In this document: piece by piece, positions 26,916 to 35,071 of the stretch
How the letters are laid out: each line of letters starts with the position of its first letter
Numbering within the stretch: the first letter of the stretch is position 1
Source: Rhodobacterales bacterium
GTDB lineage: Bacteria; Pseudomonadota; Alphaproteobacteria; Rhodobacterales; Rhodobacteraceae
Length of the DNA stretch: 64,000 bases
NCBI GenBank assembly: GCA_003249215.1
Contig: QKJR01000027.1
Coordinates: forward strand, 62,001-126,000
Direction of reading: 5' to 3'
The notes under the pieces: generated by a model
What the model was told of the DNA's origin: nothing
The model's input: only the letters and a program-made list of their open reading frames with translations
The model's database searches: none
Translations under genes and position numbers: made by a program

Positions 26916-27581
26916 ATGATCACAGTTTACGGCATGTATCGCTCGCGCGCGACACGCAACATCTGGGCGCTCGAGGAACTCGGCCTGCCATGGCACCTGA
27001 AACCCGTGATCCAGGCCTATCGGCTCGAGGCGCGCGGCGTCGATCCGCAGGGCCCGGGCGCGCCGATGAACACCCACACCCCCGAATTCCTGCGCCTCTC
27101 GCCGGCCGGTGCGATCCCGGTGATGGAGGATGCCGGGCTGATCTTGTCGGAATCGCTCGCGATCAACCTCTATCTCGCGCGCAAGGCGGGCGGGCCGCTC
27201 GCACCCAAGGAGGCGCGCGAGGAGGCGCTGATGGAGCAATGGGCGCTCTATGGCGCGACCGCGATCGAGACCGATGCGCTCGAGATTTCCATGGCTTTTG
27301 CCAAGGGCGCGAGCGAGGGCGCCGAGGCCGCGATCGAGCGCGCCTCGGACCGGTTGCGCCGTCCCTTCGCCGCACTCGAGACGCATCTGAGCGCGCATAG
27401 TCACATGGTTGGCGGGCGCTTCACCGTGGCCGATATCAACATGGCCGAGGTGGTGCGCTATGCGCAGGCGCACAAGGCGCTGATGGAGGCCTTCCCGCGG
27501 CTCAAATCCTGGCTCGAGCTCTGCCAGTCGCGCCCCGCCTTCCAGAAGATGTGGAAAACGCGCGACTCCGAGGCCGTCTGA
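26916..27581 (+). CDS. Glutathione S-transferase family protein
   Basis: A 221-residue GST: thioredoxin-like N-terminal domain (MITVYGMYRSRATRNIWALEELGLPW, with the cis-Pro/SES glutathione motif AIPVMEDAGLILSESLAINLYLA) and a helical C-terminal domain (HMVGGRFTVADINMAEVV, the conserved N-capping box). The start MITVYGM is chosen because the GST fold begins there; an in-frame ATG 150 bases upstream is not family-like. Substrate unknown. Confidence 0.9.
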   Translation: MITVYGMYRSRATRNIWALEELGLPWHLKPVIQAYRLEARGVDPQGPGAPMNTHTPEFLRLSPAGAIPVMEDAGLILSESLAINLYLARKAGGPLAPKEAREEALMEQWALYGATAIETDALEISMAFAKGASEGAEAAIERASDRLRRPFAALETHLSAHSHMVGGRFTVADINMAEVVRYAQAHKALMEAFPRLKSWLELCQSRPAFQKMWKTRDSEAV

Positions 27582-27753
27582 CCGGCAATCGCAAGAGGCG
27601 AATCGTCCTCCCCGGACTCAATCGAGGCACAATGCCGGTTCGGCCGCCCGGATCACCTATCCTTTTGCATAGGTTCCCAAAACGTCAGCCCAAAAATGGG
27701 GCGTCTGGCCGGGCGCGACCGGGCCTCGCGCCTCCGGATTTCCTGACCACACG

Positions 27754-27769
27754 GTAAGGAACACCTTAC
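27754..27769. promoter_or_regulatory. Palindrome GTAAGG-AACA-CCTTAC and adjacent CCCCC-ATTT-GGGGG hairpin
   Basis: A perfect 6-bp inverted repeat (27754-27769) and, 3 bases later, a second one (CCCCC 27773-27777 with GGGGG 27782-27786) lie 70 bases upstream of the small EamA-like gene. The first closely resembles the motif at 9795-9811. Possible operator or leader structure. Confidence 0.35.
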
Positions 27770-27840
27770 TTTCCCCCATTTGGGGGATGCCAGACCCGAG
27801 CGCCTCGCTACTCTGCTTCCAGTTAGTTCAGGGGAGCGTC

Positions 27841-28176
27841 ATGTCAGGGGTAATCGGTTATGCGCTGTGTTTTGGCGCGACAGTGATCGTGGTCGCGGGG
27901 GATTACGCGATCAAGATCGCCGTCGAGCGCGGCCACACGCTGAGCTCCCCGATCTTCATGACAGGATGCGGCCTCTACGCGCTCTCGGCGATCGGGTGGT
28001 TCATGGCGATGCGCCATATCTCGCTCGCCCAGACCGGGGTCGCCTTTTCGGTTTTCTCGCTCCTCGCCCTGGCCGGGCTTGGCGTCGTCGCCTTCGGCGA
28101 ACGGCTTGAGATGCGCGAGGTCTTCGGGATCGTCCTTGCAGTCTGCTCGATGCTTCTGATGGCACGGGTGGTCTGA
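27841..28176 (+). CDS. Small multidrug-resistance/EamA-like membrane protein
   Basis: A 111-residue protein with four predicted transmembrane helices, the size of an SMR-type half transporter: GYALCFGATVIVVAGDYAIKIAV, SPIFMTGCGLYALSAIGWFMAM, LAQTGVAFSVFSLLALAGLGVVAFGERL and VFGIVLAVCSMLLMARVV. The FGERL-helix end is typical of EamA/SMR repeats. It should act as a dimer. GGGGAG lies 7 bases before the ATG. The substrate is unknown. Confidence 0.8.
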   Translation: MSGVIGYALCFGATVIVVAGDYAIKIAVERGHTLSSPIFMTGCGLYALSAIGWFMAMRHISLAQTGVAFSVFSLLALAGLGVVAFGERLEMREVFGIVLAVCSMLLMARVV

Positions 28177-28246
28177 AGGACCGGAATGGGACCGGGTGCC
28201 GAGCGGCCAGCGGCATTCGGCATAGCGGCCGCCGGGGGGGGCCGCC

Positions 28247-28282
28247 GGCAGGGGGGTAGGTGCAGCCGCTTGCCCCCCTGCC
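28247..28282. repeat. G-run inverted repeat upstream of parE
   Basis: GGCAGGGGGG (28247-28256) pairs perfectly with CCCCCCTGCC (28273-28282) around a 16-base loop. It lies between the small transporter and parE and could be the terminator of the former or a structured parE leader. Confidence 0.5.
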
Positions 28283-28332
28283 CCCAAGTGCTGTATCTCT
28301 TTCTCTCAACGATACCACAGAAAGCGAGCAGC

Positions 28333-30291
28333 ATGGCCGACGATCTCCTGTCGCAATCCGGCGAGCCCATCTATGACGCCTCCTCGATCGAGGTGCTCGA
28401 GGGGCTCGAGCCGGTGCGCAAGCGCCCGGGCATGTATATCGGCGGCACCGACGAGCGCGCGCTGCATCACCTCGTGGCCGAGATTCTCGACAACTCGATG
28501 GACGAGGCGGTGGCGGGGCACGCGACCCGCATCGGGGTCGAGATGAATGCCGACGGCTCGGTCACGATCACCGACAACGGCCGCGGGATGCCGGTCGATC
28601 CGCACCCCAAATTCCCGGGCAAATCGGCGCTCGAAGTCATCCTGACCGTGCTGCACGCGGGCGGAAAATTCTCGAACAAGGCCTATTCGACCTCGGGTGG
28701 TCTGAACGGCGTCGGCTCTTCGGTGGTCAACGCGCTTTCCGACGAGATGATCGTGCAGGTCGCGCGCAACAAGGAGCTGTGGGAGCAACGCTTCTCGCGC
28801 GGGGTGCCGCAGGGCCCGATCGCGATGATCGGCGCGGCCCCGAACCGGCGCGGCACCTCGGTCACCTTCCACCCCGACCCGGAAATCTTCGGCTCGCTCA
28901 AGCTGAAACCGGCGCGGCTCTTCAAGATGGCGCGGTCGAAGGCCTATCTCTTCTCGGGCGTGGAAATCCGCTGGAAGACCGCGATCGAGGATGGCGACAC
29001 GCCGCTCGAGGCCGTCTTCCACTTCCCCAATGGCCTCGCCGACTTCCTCAACGAGAGCCTGACGGGCGCGGCCACCTATGCCGAGCGCCCCTTCGCCGGG
29101 CGCGTGAGCTTCGAGGAAAAATTCGGCGTGCCGGGGTCGGTCGAATGGGCGATCAACTGGACCCCCTCGCGCGATGGATTCATCCATTCCTACACCAACA
29201 CCGTGCCCACCCCCGAGGGCGGCACCCATGAGGCCGGCTTCTGGGCCGCGATCCTCAAGGGGGTGCGCGGCTATGGCGAGCTCGTCAACAACAAGAAGGC
29301 CGCGCAGATCACCCGTGAGGACATGCTGACGGGCGGCTGCGCGCTCTTGTCGATCTTCATCCGCGAGCCGAGCTTCGTCGGCCAGACCAAGGACCGCCTC
29401 TCGACCGAAGAGGCCGCGAAATGGGTCGAGAGCGCGGTGCGCGACCATTTCGACAACTGGCTGGCCTCGGACACGAAATCCGCCGGTGCGATCCTCGATT
29501 TCCTCGTGCTGCGCGCCGAGGAACGGCTGCGCCGCCGCGCCGAGAAGGAAACCCAGCGAAAAACGGCGACGAAGAAGCTGCGCCTGCCCGGCAAGCTCGT
29601 CGATTGCTCGGCCACCAACCGCGAGGGCACCGAGCTCTTCATCGTCGAAGGCGATTCGGCGGGCGGCTCGGCCAAGATGGCGCGCGACCGCACGAAACAG
29701 GCGCTCTTGCCGCTGCGCGGCAAGATCCTCAACGTGCTCGGCGCGGCGTCGAGCAAACTCGGCCAGAACCAGGAGATCAACGATCTGACCCAGGCCCTTG
29801 GCGTCAGCCTCGGGAGCCGGTTCAACGTCGACGACCTGCGCTATGACAAGGTCATCATCATGACCGACGCCGATGTCGACGGCGCGCATATCGCCTCGCT
29901 GCTGATGACCTTCTTCTTCACCCAGATGCGGCCGATGATCGACAAGGGCCACCTCTACCTCGCCTGCCCGCCGCTCTACCGGCTGACGCAGGGCGCGCGC
30001 CGGCTCTATGTGGCCGACGACGCCGAGAAGGAGGAATGGCTCGCCAAGGGCCTCGGCGGCAAGGGCAAGATCGACGTGCAACGCTTCAAGGGGCTTGGCG
30101 AGATGGATGCCAAGGACCTCAAGGATACGACGATGAACCCCGCCACGCGCAAGCTGATCCGGGTGACGATCGACGACGAGACCCCGGGCGAAACCGGCGA
30201 TCTGGTCGAGCGGCTGATGGGCAAGAAACCCGAGCTGCGCTTCCAGTATATTCAGGAAAACGCGCGTTTCGTGGAAGAGCTCGACGTCTGA
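28333..30291 (+). CDS. parE: DNA topoisomerase IV subunit B
   Basis: ParE is the ATPase subunit of topoisomerase IV, which unlinks daughter chromosomes. The 652-residue protein has the GHKL ATPase domain (LVAEILDNSMDEAVAGHA with the Mg-binding Asn, DNGRGMPVDPHP, GGLNGVGSSVVNALS), the transducer domain, and the Toprim block (LFIVEGDSAGGSAKMARDRTKQALLPLRGKILNV, then IIMTDADVDGAHI). The ATG at 28333 begins the ParE-like sequence (PIYDASSIEVLEGLEPVRKRPGMYIG). ParE rather than GyrB is supported by the start motif and shorter C-terminus; parC is not in the window. Confidence 0.95.
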   Translation: MADDLLSQSGEPIYDASSIEVLEGLEPVRKRPGMYIGGTDERALHHLVAEILDNSMDEAVAGHATRIGVEMNADGSVTITDNGRGMPVDPHPKFPGKSALEVILTVLHAGGKFSNKAYSTSGGLNGVGSSVVNALSDEMIVQVARNKELWEQRFSRGVPQGPIAMIGAAPNRRGTSVTFHPDPEIFGSLKLKPARLFKMARSKAYLFSGVEIRWKTAIEDGDTPLEAVFHFPNGLADFLNESLTGAATYAERPFAGRVSFEEKFGVPGSVEWAINWTPSRDGFIHSYTNTVPTPEGGTHEAGFWAAILKGVRGYGELVNNKKAAQITREDMLTGGCALLSIFIREPSFVGQTKDRLSTEEAAKWVESAVRDHFDNWLASDTKSAGAILDFLVLRAEERLRRRAEKETQRKTATKKLRLPGKLVDCSATNREGTELFIVEGDSAGGSAKMARDRTKQALLPLRGKILNVLGAASSKLGQNQEINDLTQALGVSLGSRFNVDDLRYDKVIIMTDADVDGAHIASLLMTFFFTQMRPMIDKGHLYLACPPLYRLTQGARRLYVADDAEKEEWLAKGLGGKGKIDVQRFKGLGEMDAKDLKDTTMNPATRKLIRVTIDDETPGETGDLVERLMGKKPELRFQYIQENARFVEELDV

Positions 30292-30495
30292 GCGCGGAGC
30301 CGCCGGAGGATTATCGGTCCGGTCCCGCGAGGTTCTCGCTCGCGTCCCCGTCCCGGGCCGGTCACGGGCTGCTCGCGGGCCGGTCACGGGCCGGTCAGAG
30401 GCCCGAACAGATTTCAGGTCTGAGGCCCGGACCGTCGCCGACGAAAGCCCAGCCTTCGCCCGGGCGAGGGTGGAGCTTGACGCGCCCGGCTTGCC

Positions 30496-30930
30496 TCACT
30501 CGAAAGCCTTGAATTTGGCGCCATAATTCAGCGCCCGGCGCGAACAGCCATCCATCGCGCCCGCGATCCATTCCGTTTCCTTGCCGCGCGCGGCCGTCAG
30601 ATCGCGCGAGAGCCGCGCCTGCCCCGCCGCGATCGCGCCGGCCAGATCGCCGCCATAGAAGCGCAATCGCCCGACCCAGAAATCGGCCGCCTCGGCAACA
30701 TAACCGCCGGAGGGCGGCCCGCCCGGGTAGAAGGATTGCGCCACGGCAAGGCAATAGCCCGCCTCGACCGGCTGGGTCGGCGTGCCGAAGAGATAGCCGG
30801 GCGGGGCCGCGAACTGGCTGCGCCAGACCATCCAGAAGAGTGCCCCCACGAGCACGATCCCCGCACCGGCGGCGACCGACACGATCCAGACCGGGATCCG
30901 GTCCCCGGGATGATGATCGACTTCCTGCAT
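30496..30930 (-). CDS. Hypothetical single-pass membrane protein
   Basis: A 144-residue protein with one N-terminal membrane segment (IPVWIVSVAAGAGIVLVGALFWMVW, residues about 12-36) and a periplasmic or cytoplasmic helical domain ending GAMDGCSRRALNYGAKFKAFE. Two Cys (GYCLAVAQ, DGCSRRA) might pair. I do not recognise a family. The gene is convergent with parE; the 200 bases between contain short CGGGCCGGTCACGG repeats near 30354-30391 but no clear terminator. Confidence 0.7.
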   Translation of the reverse strand: MQEVDHHPGDRIPVWIVSVAAGAGIVLVGALFWMVWRSQFAAPPGYLFGTPTQPVEAGYCLAVAQSFYPGGPPSGGYVAEAADFWVGRLRFYGGDLAGAIAAGQARLSRDLTAARGKETEWIAGAMDGCSRRALNYGAKFKAFE

Positions 30931-31023
30931 CTGCGCCTCCCGCCGCCTGCCCGTCGTCCCCCCAGTTCACCATGATCGCCTTAAGAAAGCCTTGCCGGGT
31001 CCCGTTGCGGGCGGCTCAACGCA

Positions 31024-31051
31024 AAACGCCCCCGGGAAGACCCCGGAGGCG
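31024..31051 (-). terminator. Terminator of the pyrimidine transport operon
   Basis: CGCCCCCGGG and CCCGGAGGCG pair with one mismatch around a short AAGAC-type loop; on the minus strand GTTTTGC follows. It lies 29 bases after the substrate-binding protein stop. Confidence 0.75.
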
Positions 31052-31079
31052 CGATCGCAGTGACGGAAGTGGGAGCGGC

Positions 31080-32060
31080 TTACTTCAGCGCCTCATCGGT
31101 GATGTCGAGCGTATAGGCCCCTTCCGGCGCCTTGGTGATCACCGGATCGGAGCCGCCGCCGAGCAGCGTCGCCACCGTGCGTTCGTAATCGGCCGGATCG
31201 AGCGCGCCGTTCGAGCCCGCGGTGAGCTTGGCCACCTCGGACATCATGCGCTTCTGATGGGTCTCGGTCTGCGCGCCGGTCTCGTCATTCTCCAGAACGA
31301 TCATCGCCGCCGCATCCGGATCGGCCTCGGCATCCTTCCAGCCCTTCATCGAAGCGCGCACGAACTTGACCATCGTTTCCTTGAAGGCCGGATCGGCGAG
31401 CTTGTCTTCGAGGACATAGAGCCCGTCCTCGAGTGTGGCCACCCCCTCATCCTCGTATTTGAAGGTGATCAGATCGTCGGCCGAGATGCCGGCGTCGATC
31501 ACCTGCCAATATTCGTTATAGGTCATGGTCGAGATACAGGCGGCCTGTTTTTGCAGCAGCGGATCGACGTTGAAGCCCTGCTTGAGCACCTCGACGCCAT
31601 CGGCACCGCCCGTCGTCGGGATGCCCAGATGCGCCATCCAGCTCAGGAACGGATATTCATTGCCGAAGAACCACACGCCGAGCGTCTTGCCCTTGAAATC
31701 CTCGGGCGAGGTGATGCCGCTTTCCTTCAGACAGGTGAGCATCATGCCCGAATGCTTGAAGGGCTGCGCGATGTTGACGAGCGCCAGCCCCTTCTCGCGC
31801 GCGGCCAGCGCCGCCGGCATCCAGTCGACGATGACATCGGCGCCACCGCCCGCGATCACCTGCTCGGGCGCGATATCCGGGCCACCCGGCAGGATCGTGA
31901 CATCGAGACCCTCATCCTTGTAATAGCCCTTCTCGGCGGCGACGTAATAACCCGCGAACTGGGCCTGGGTCACCCATTTGAGCTGGAGCGTGACCTCCTC
32001 GGCCGAGGCCGCCCCGCCAAGCAGCGCCAGAGCCGCGGCCCCCATCATCAGTTTCTTCAT
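31080..32060 (-). CDS. ABC transporter substrate-binding protein (NMT1/THI5-like)
   Basis: The 326-residue periplasmic protein has a Sec signal (MKKLMMGAAALALLGGAASA) and the NMT1/THI5 pattern: VTLQLKWVTQAQFAGYYVAAEKGYYKDEGLDVTILPGG, then GADVIVDWMPAALAAREKG. Relatives bind pyrimidine-like ligands (thiamine precursors, riboflavin, nucleobases). It is the last gene of a minus-strand run hyuC-hydA-ATPase-small protein-permease-permease-SBP. With dihydropyrimidinase and M20 genes at the head, the ligand is most likely a pyrimidine or a dihydropyrimidine/hydantoin; this is inference from context. Confidence 0.87.
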   Translation of the reverse strand: MKKLMMGAAALALLGGAASAEEVTLQLKWVTQAQFAGYYVAAEKGYYKDEGLDVTILPGGPDIAPEQVIAGGGADVIVDWMPAALAAREKGLALVNIAQPFKHSGMMLTCLKESGITSPEDFKGKTLGVWFFGNEYPFLSWMAHLGIPTTGGADGVEVLKQGFNVDPLLQKQAACISTMTYNEYWQVIDAGISADDLITFKYEDEGVATLEDGLYVLEDKLADPAFKETMVKFVRASMKGWKDAEADPDAAAMIVLENDETGAQTETHQKRMMSEVAKLTAGSNGALDPADYERTVATLLGGGSDPVITKAPEGAYTLDITDEALK

Positions 32061-32107
32061 CTCTCTCTCCTAGTTGAACCCGGGTGTCTCCCCGGTGTTG
32101 AAAACTC

Positions 32108-32953
32108 TCAGCTGCGCTGCGAGGGGTGCCAGAAGGTCACCGCCCGTTCGATCAGCGCCATCAAACCGAAAAACCCGGAACCGGCCAAGGCTGCCACGGC
32201 AATCTCGGCCCAGACGAGCGGCAGATCAAGCTGCCCCACCGCGGTCGAGATGCGGAAGCCCATGCCCCGCGTCGGGCTGCCGAAAAATTCGGCGACGATC
32301 GCCCCAATCAGCGCGAGCGTGGTGGCGATCTTGAGCCCGTTGAACAGAAACGGCATCGCTGCGGGCAGGCGCAGCTTCACCAGCGCCTGCCAGTAGCTCG
32401 CCGAATAGGTCGCCATCAGGTCGCGCTGCAGCGCATCCGTTGCCGCGAGTCCCGCGACCATGTTCACCAGCACCGGGAAGAAGACCATGACGACGACGAC
32501 CGCGGCCTTGGATTGCCAGTCAAAGCCGAACCACATCACGAGGATCGGCGCGATGCCGACGATCGGCAGGGCGGCCACGAAATTGCCCACCGGCAGAAGC
32601 CCGCGCTGCAAGAAGGGCGAGCGGTCGATCAGGATGGCGGTCGCCACTGCTGCACCGCAGCCAATCAGGTAGCCGCCAAGCGCGCCCTTGAGGATCGTCT
32701 GGCTGAAGTCGAGCCACAGAAGATCGAGGCTCTCGCCGATCTTGGCCGCGATATCGGTCGGCGCCGGAAGGATGACGGGGCTGACCTCGAGCCCGCGCAC
32801 GAGGCCCTGCCAGAGCACCAGAAGCGTCACGCCGAAGCTTGCGGCCACGAAAAGCTTGACCGCGCGCGCCTTGGGCCAGCGTGCGGCAAGGCGGAAGTTG
32901 ACCGCCGTCGTGCAGGCCCAGAAGAGAACTGCCGCCCAGCCCTGCCAGCTCAT
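32108..32953 (-). CDS. ABC transporter permease (second of two)
   Basis: A 281-residue binding-protein-dependent permease with about six membrane segments and the cytoplasmic EAA-type loop (TYSASYWQALVKLRLPAAMPFLFNGLKIATTLALIGAIVAEFFG). Its start overlaps the stop of the other permease gene by 4 bases, so they are coupled and probably form a heterodimer. It belongs to the nitrate/taurine/pyrimidine permease branch. Confidence 0.88.
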   Translation of the reverse strand: MSWQGWAAVLFWACTTAVNFRLAARWPKARAVKLFVAASFGVTLLVLWQGLVRGLEVSPVILPAPTDIAAKIGESLDLLWLDFSQTILKGALGGYLIGCGAAVATAILIDRSPFLQRGLLPVGNFVAALPIVGIAPILVMWFGFDWQSKAAVVVVMVFFPVLVNMVAGLAATDALQRDLMATYSASYWQALVKLRLPAAMPFLFNGLKIATTLALIGAIVAEFFGSPTRGMGFRISTAVGQLDLPLVWAEIAVAALAGSGFFGLMALIERAVTFWHPSQRS

Positions 32954-33813
32954 CGCACCAACCCCATCTGCCGCAGCACCACGCGCTCGATGACGCCGAC
33001 GATCACCACGAGGCCCGCGGCCAGGATCGCCGCCCCGAAGAGCGCGGCCCAGATCTGCACCGTCTGGCCGTAATAGCTGCCCGACAGCAGCCGCGCGCCA
33101 AGGCCCTGGGTCGCGCCAGCCGGCAGCTCGGCCACGATCGTGCCGACCAGCGCCGAGGCGATGCCGACCTTGAGCGAGGCAAAGAGATAGGGCATCGACG
33201 AGGGCAGGCGCAGCTTCCAGAAGGCCTGCGGCTCGCTCGCATTATAGGTCGAGAGCAGGTCGAGCTGCATCGCATCGGGCGCGCGCAACCCCTTCACCAT
33301 ACCCACGAGGACCGGGAAGAAACTCAGGTAAGCGGCGATGATCGCCTTCGGGATCAAGCCCTTGATGCCGAGCGAGGCGAGCACCACGATGACCATCGGC
33401 GCAATCGCGAGAATCGGGATCGTCTGGCTCGCGATCGCCCAGGGCATCACGCTCATATCCATCGCGCGGGAATGCACGATGCCGACGGCCAGCAGGAGCC
33501 CGGCCGCCGCGCCCAAGGCAAAGCCCGCCATCGTGGCCGAAAGCGTGATCCAGCCGTGATAGACGAGGCTGCGCTTCGAGGTGATCTTTTGCCCCGCCAC
33601 ACCCTGCCAGAGCCCTTCGGCCACCTGATGCGGCGCGGGCAGGACGGGGCGATCCTGCATCATCGTATCCTCGATCACGTCGACGAAGGTCGGCTCGGCG
33701 CCCGCACGCGCGGCCTGATCATAGGTCCACTGGCTGTTGAGCCCGACCGCAGCGCCATACCAGAGCACCACGATCGCGGCGAGGACAGTGAGGATCGGCA
33801 ACAGCCTAGACAT
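32950..33813 (-). CDS. ABC transporter permease (first of two)
   Basis: A 287-residue permease with an N-terminal membrane anchor, a periplasmic insert of about 40 residues (residues about 25-85, including FVDVIEDTMMQDRPVLPAPHQVAEGLW) and the EAA loop TYNASEPQAFWKLRLPSSMPYLFASLKVGIASALVGTIVAE. It pairs with the overlapping downstream permease. The start overlaps the upstream small membrane gene by 8 bases. Confidence 0.88.
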   Translation of the reverse strand: MSRLLPILTVLAAIVVLWYGAAVGLNSQWTYDQAARAGAEPTFVDVIEDTMMQDRPVLPAPHQVAEGLWQGVAGQKITSKRSLVYHGWITLSATMAGFALGAAAGLLLAVGIVHSRAMDMSVMPWAIASQTIPILAIAPMVIVVLASLGIKGLIPKAIIAAYLSFFPVLVGMVKGLRAPDAMQLDLLSTYNASEPQAFWKLRLPSSMPYLFASLKVGIASALVGTIVAELPAGATQGLGARLLSGSYYGQTVQIWAALFGAAILAAGLVVIVGVIERVVLRQMGLVR

Positions 33814-34066
33814 GGCGCAGCCTCCGGTCGATCGCGAAGATCGTGCCCAATCCCGCGAGCGCGGCCAGCGCGACGCCGCCGGTCACGATCATCGCACGCG
33901 GCGCGTCCGGGCAATCGCTCGGGCCCATGGAAAATTGCGCGCAATGCATATCACGAAACGCCGCCGTCACCGCCGCGAAGACCAGCCCGCAAACAAGGAC
34001 GATCGCCCCGCTGATCAGCCCCACGACCCACCGCTGCCTATGGGTCAAAGGGTCAAGCCTGCGCAT
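33806..34066 (-). CDS. Small two-helix membrane protein inside the ABC operon
   Basis: An 86-residue protein with two membrane helices (WVVGLISGAIVLVCGLVFAAVTAAF and MIVTGGVALAALAGLGTIFAI). The connecting loop has two Cys (HCAQFSMGPSDC) that may form a disulfide in the periplasm. The ATG at 34066 has AGGGGG 6 bases upstream; an ATG at 34081 is also open. It overlaps the permease start and so belongs to the operon. The role is unknown; an accessory to the transporter is plausible. Confidence 0.72.
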   Translation of the reverse strand: MRRLDPLTHRQRWVVGLISGAIVLVCGLVFAAVTAAFRDMHCAQFSMGPSDCPDAPRAMIVTGGVALAALAGLGTIFAIDRRLRHV

Positions 34067-34088
34067 GGCCGCCCCCCTCATCTGTGCT

Positions 34089-34143
34089 CAAATATCCCCG
34101 GGGGGCCAAGGCGCAGCCTTGGCGGGGGGGCAGGCAGCCCCCC
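34089..34143 (+). repeat. Mosaic intergenic repeat, copy C
   Basis: CAAATATCCCCGGGGGG, then hairpin CCAAGGC-GCA-GCCTTGG (34106-34122), then GGGGGGG-CAGGCAG-CCCCCC. Same module order as copies A, B and D but with a different, fully paired middle stem. It lies inside the operon between the small membrane gene and the ATPase gene, oriented against transcription. Confidence 0.8.
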
Positions 34144-34161
34144 TCGCGGCTCGTCACACGC

Positions 34162-34950
34162 TCACACCTCATAGGCATGCCCCGCGCGCAGCCCCTCGCG
34201 CACCCGATGCGCGATCTCGAGGAATTCCTTGCTGTCTCGGATCTCGAGCGGCCGCGCCCCGCGCGGCAGGGGGCTGTCGATCACATCGGCGATCCGGCCC
34301 GGACGGGGGCTCATCACCACGATCTTCGTGGACAGATAGACCGCCTCGGGGATCGAATGGGTGACGAAGCCGATGGTCTTCGAGGTCGCGGCCCAGAGCT
34401 TGAGAAGCTCCTCGTTGAGCCGGTCGCGCACGATTTCATCGAGCGCCCCGAAGGGCTCGTCCATCAGCAGGATATCGGCGTCAAACGCGAGCGCCCGCGC
34501 GATGCTCGCACGCTGCTGCATCCCCCCCGACAATTGCCAGGGAAATTTCTTGCCAAAGCCCCCGAGATCCACGAGCGAGAGCACTTTTTCAACACGCGCC
34601 TCCTGATCGGCGCGGGTATAGCCCATGATTTCCAGCGGAAGTTTCACATTTCCCGCAATCGTGCGCCACGGGTAGAGCCCCGCCGCCTGAAACACATAGC
34701 CATAGCTGCGGGCCTTGCGCGCCTCCTCGGGGCTGATCCCGTTGACGGTCAGCGTGCCGCCCGTGGGCGTCTCGAGCGCCGCGATACAGCGCAGGAAAGT
34801 CGTCTTGCCGCAGCCCGAGGGGCCGATGAAGCTGACGAATTCGCCCTTGGCGATATCGAGGTTGACGTCCTTGAGCGCGTGAACCGGCCCGTCATTGGTC
34901 TCGAAGACGAGGTTCACGTTCTTGGCGCTGATCACCGGGGCTGCGGTCAT
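34162..34950 (-). CDS. ABC transporter ATP-binding protein
   Basis: A 262-residue ABC ATPase: Walker A GPSGCGKTT, signature LSGGMQQRASIARAL, Walker B ADILLMDEPFGALDE and the switch His in GFVTHSIPEA. It fits the nitrate/sulfonate/taurine subfamily, as do the two permeases. The start MTAAPVISAKNVNLVFET matches the family start; a longer frame to 34977 is open. It energises the neighbouring importer from the cytoplasmic side. Confidence 0.92.
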   Translation of the reverse strand: MTAAPVISAKNVNLVFETNDGPVHALKDVNLDIAKGEFVSFIGPSGCGKTTFLRCIAALETPTGGTLTVNGISPEEARKARSYGYVFQAAGLYPWRTIAGNVKLPLEIMGYTRADQEARVEKVLSLVDLGGFGKKFPWQLSGGMQQRASIARALAFDADILLMDEPFGALDEIVRDRLNEELLKLWAATSKTIGFVTHSIPEAVYLSTKIVVMSPRPGRIADVIDSPLPRGARPLEIRDSKEFLEIAHRVREGLRAGHAYEV

Positions 34951-35071
34951 GTCGGTCTTTCGTGGCGGCCAGGGCACGCGAGGTCCCCGGGTCTTGCTTC
35001 GGTCTCAGACTAGCACAGCGCGAGAGCTCGCGCTGCGCCGGATTTCGCCCCGCGATGAGGGGCCGCAGGGC

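Noticed and set aside
28306-30387. A 693-codon minus-strand ORF opposite parE
   Set aside because: It is the mirror of a high-GC gene with strong third-position bias; parE has all catalytic motifs and the antisense product has none.
33806-34066. Possible pseudogene fragment in the ABC operon
   Set aside because: It has a good ribosome site, two intact membrane helices and overlapping coupling to the permease, so it is more likely a real small gene.
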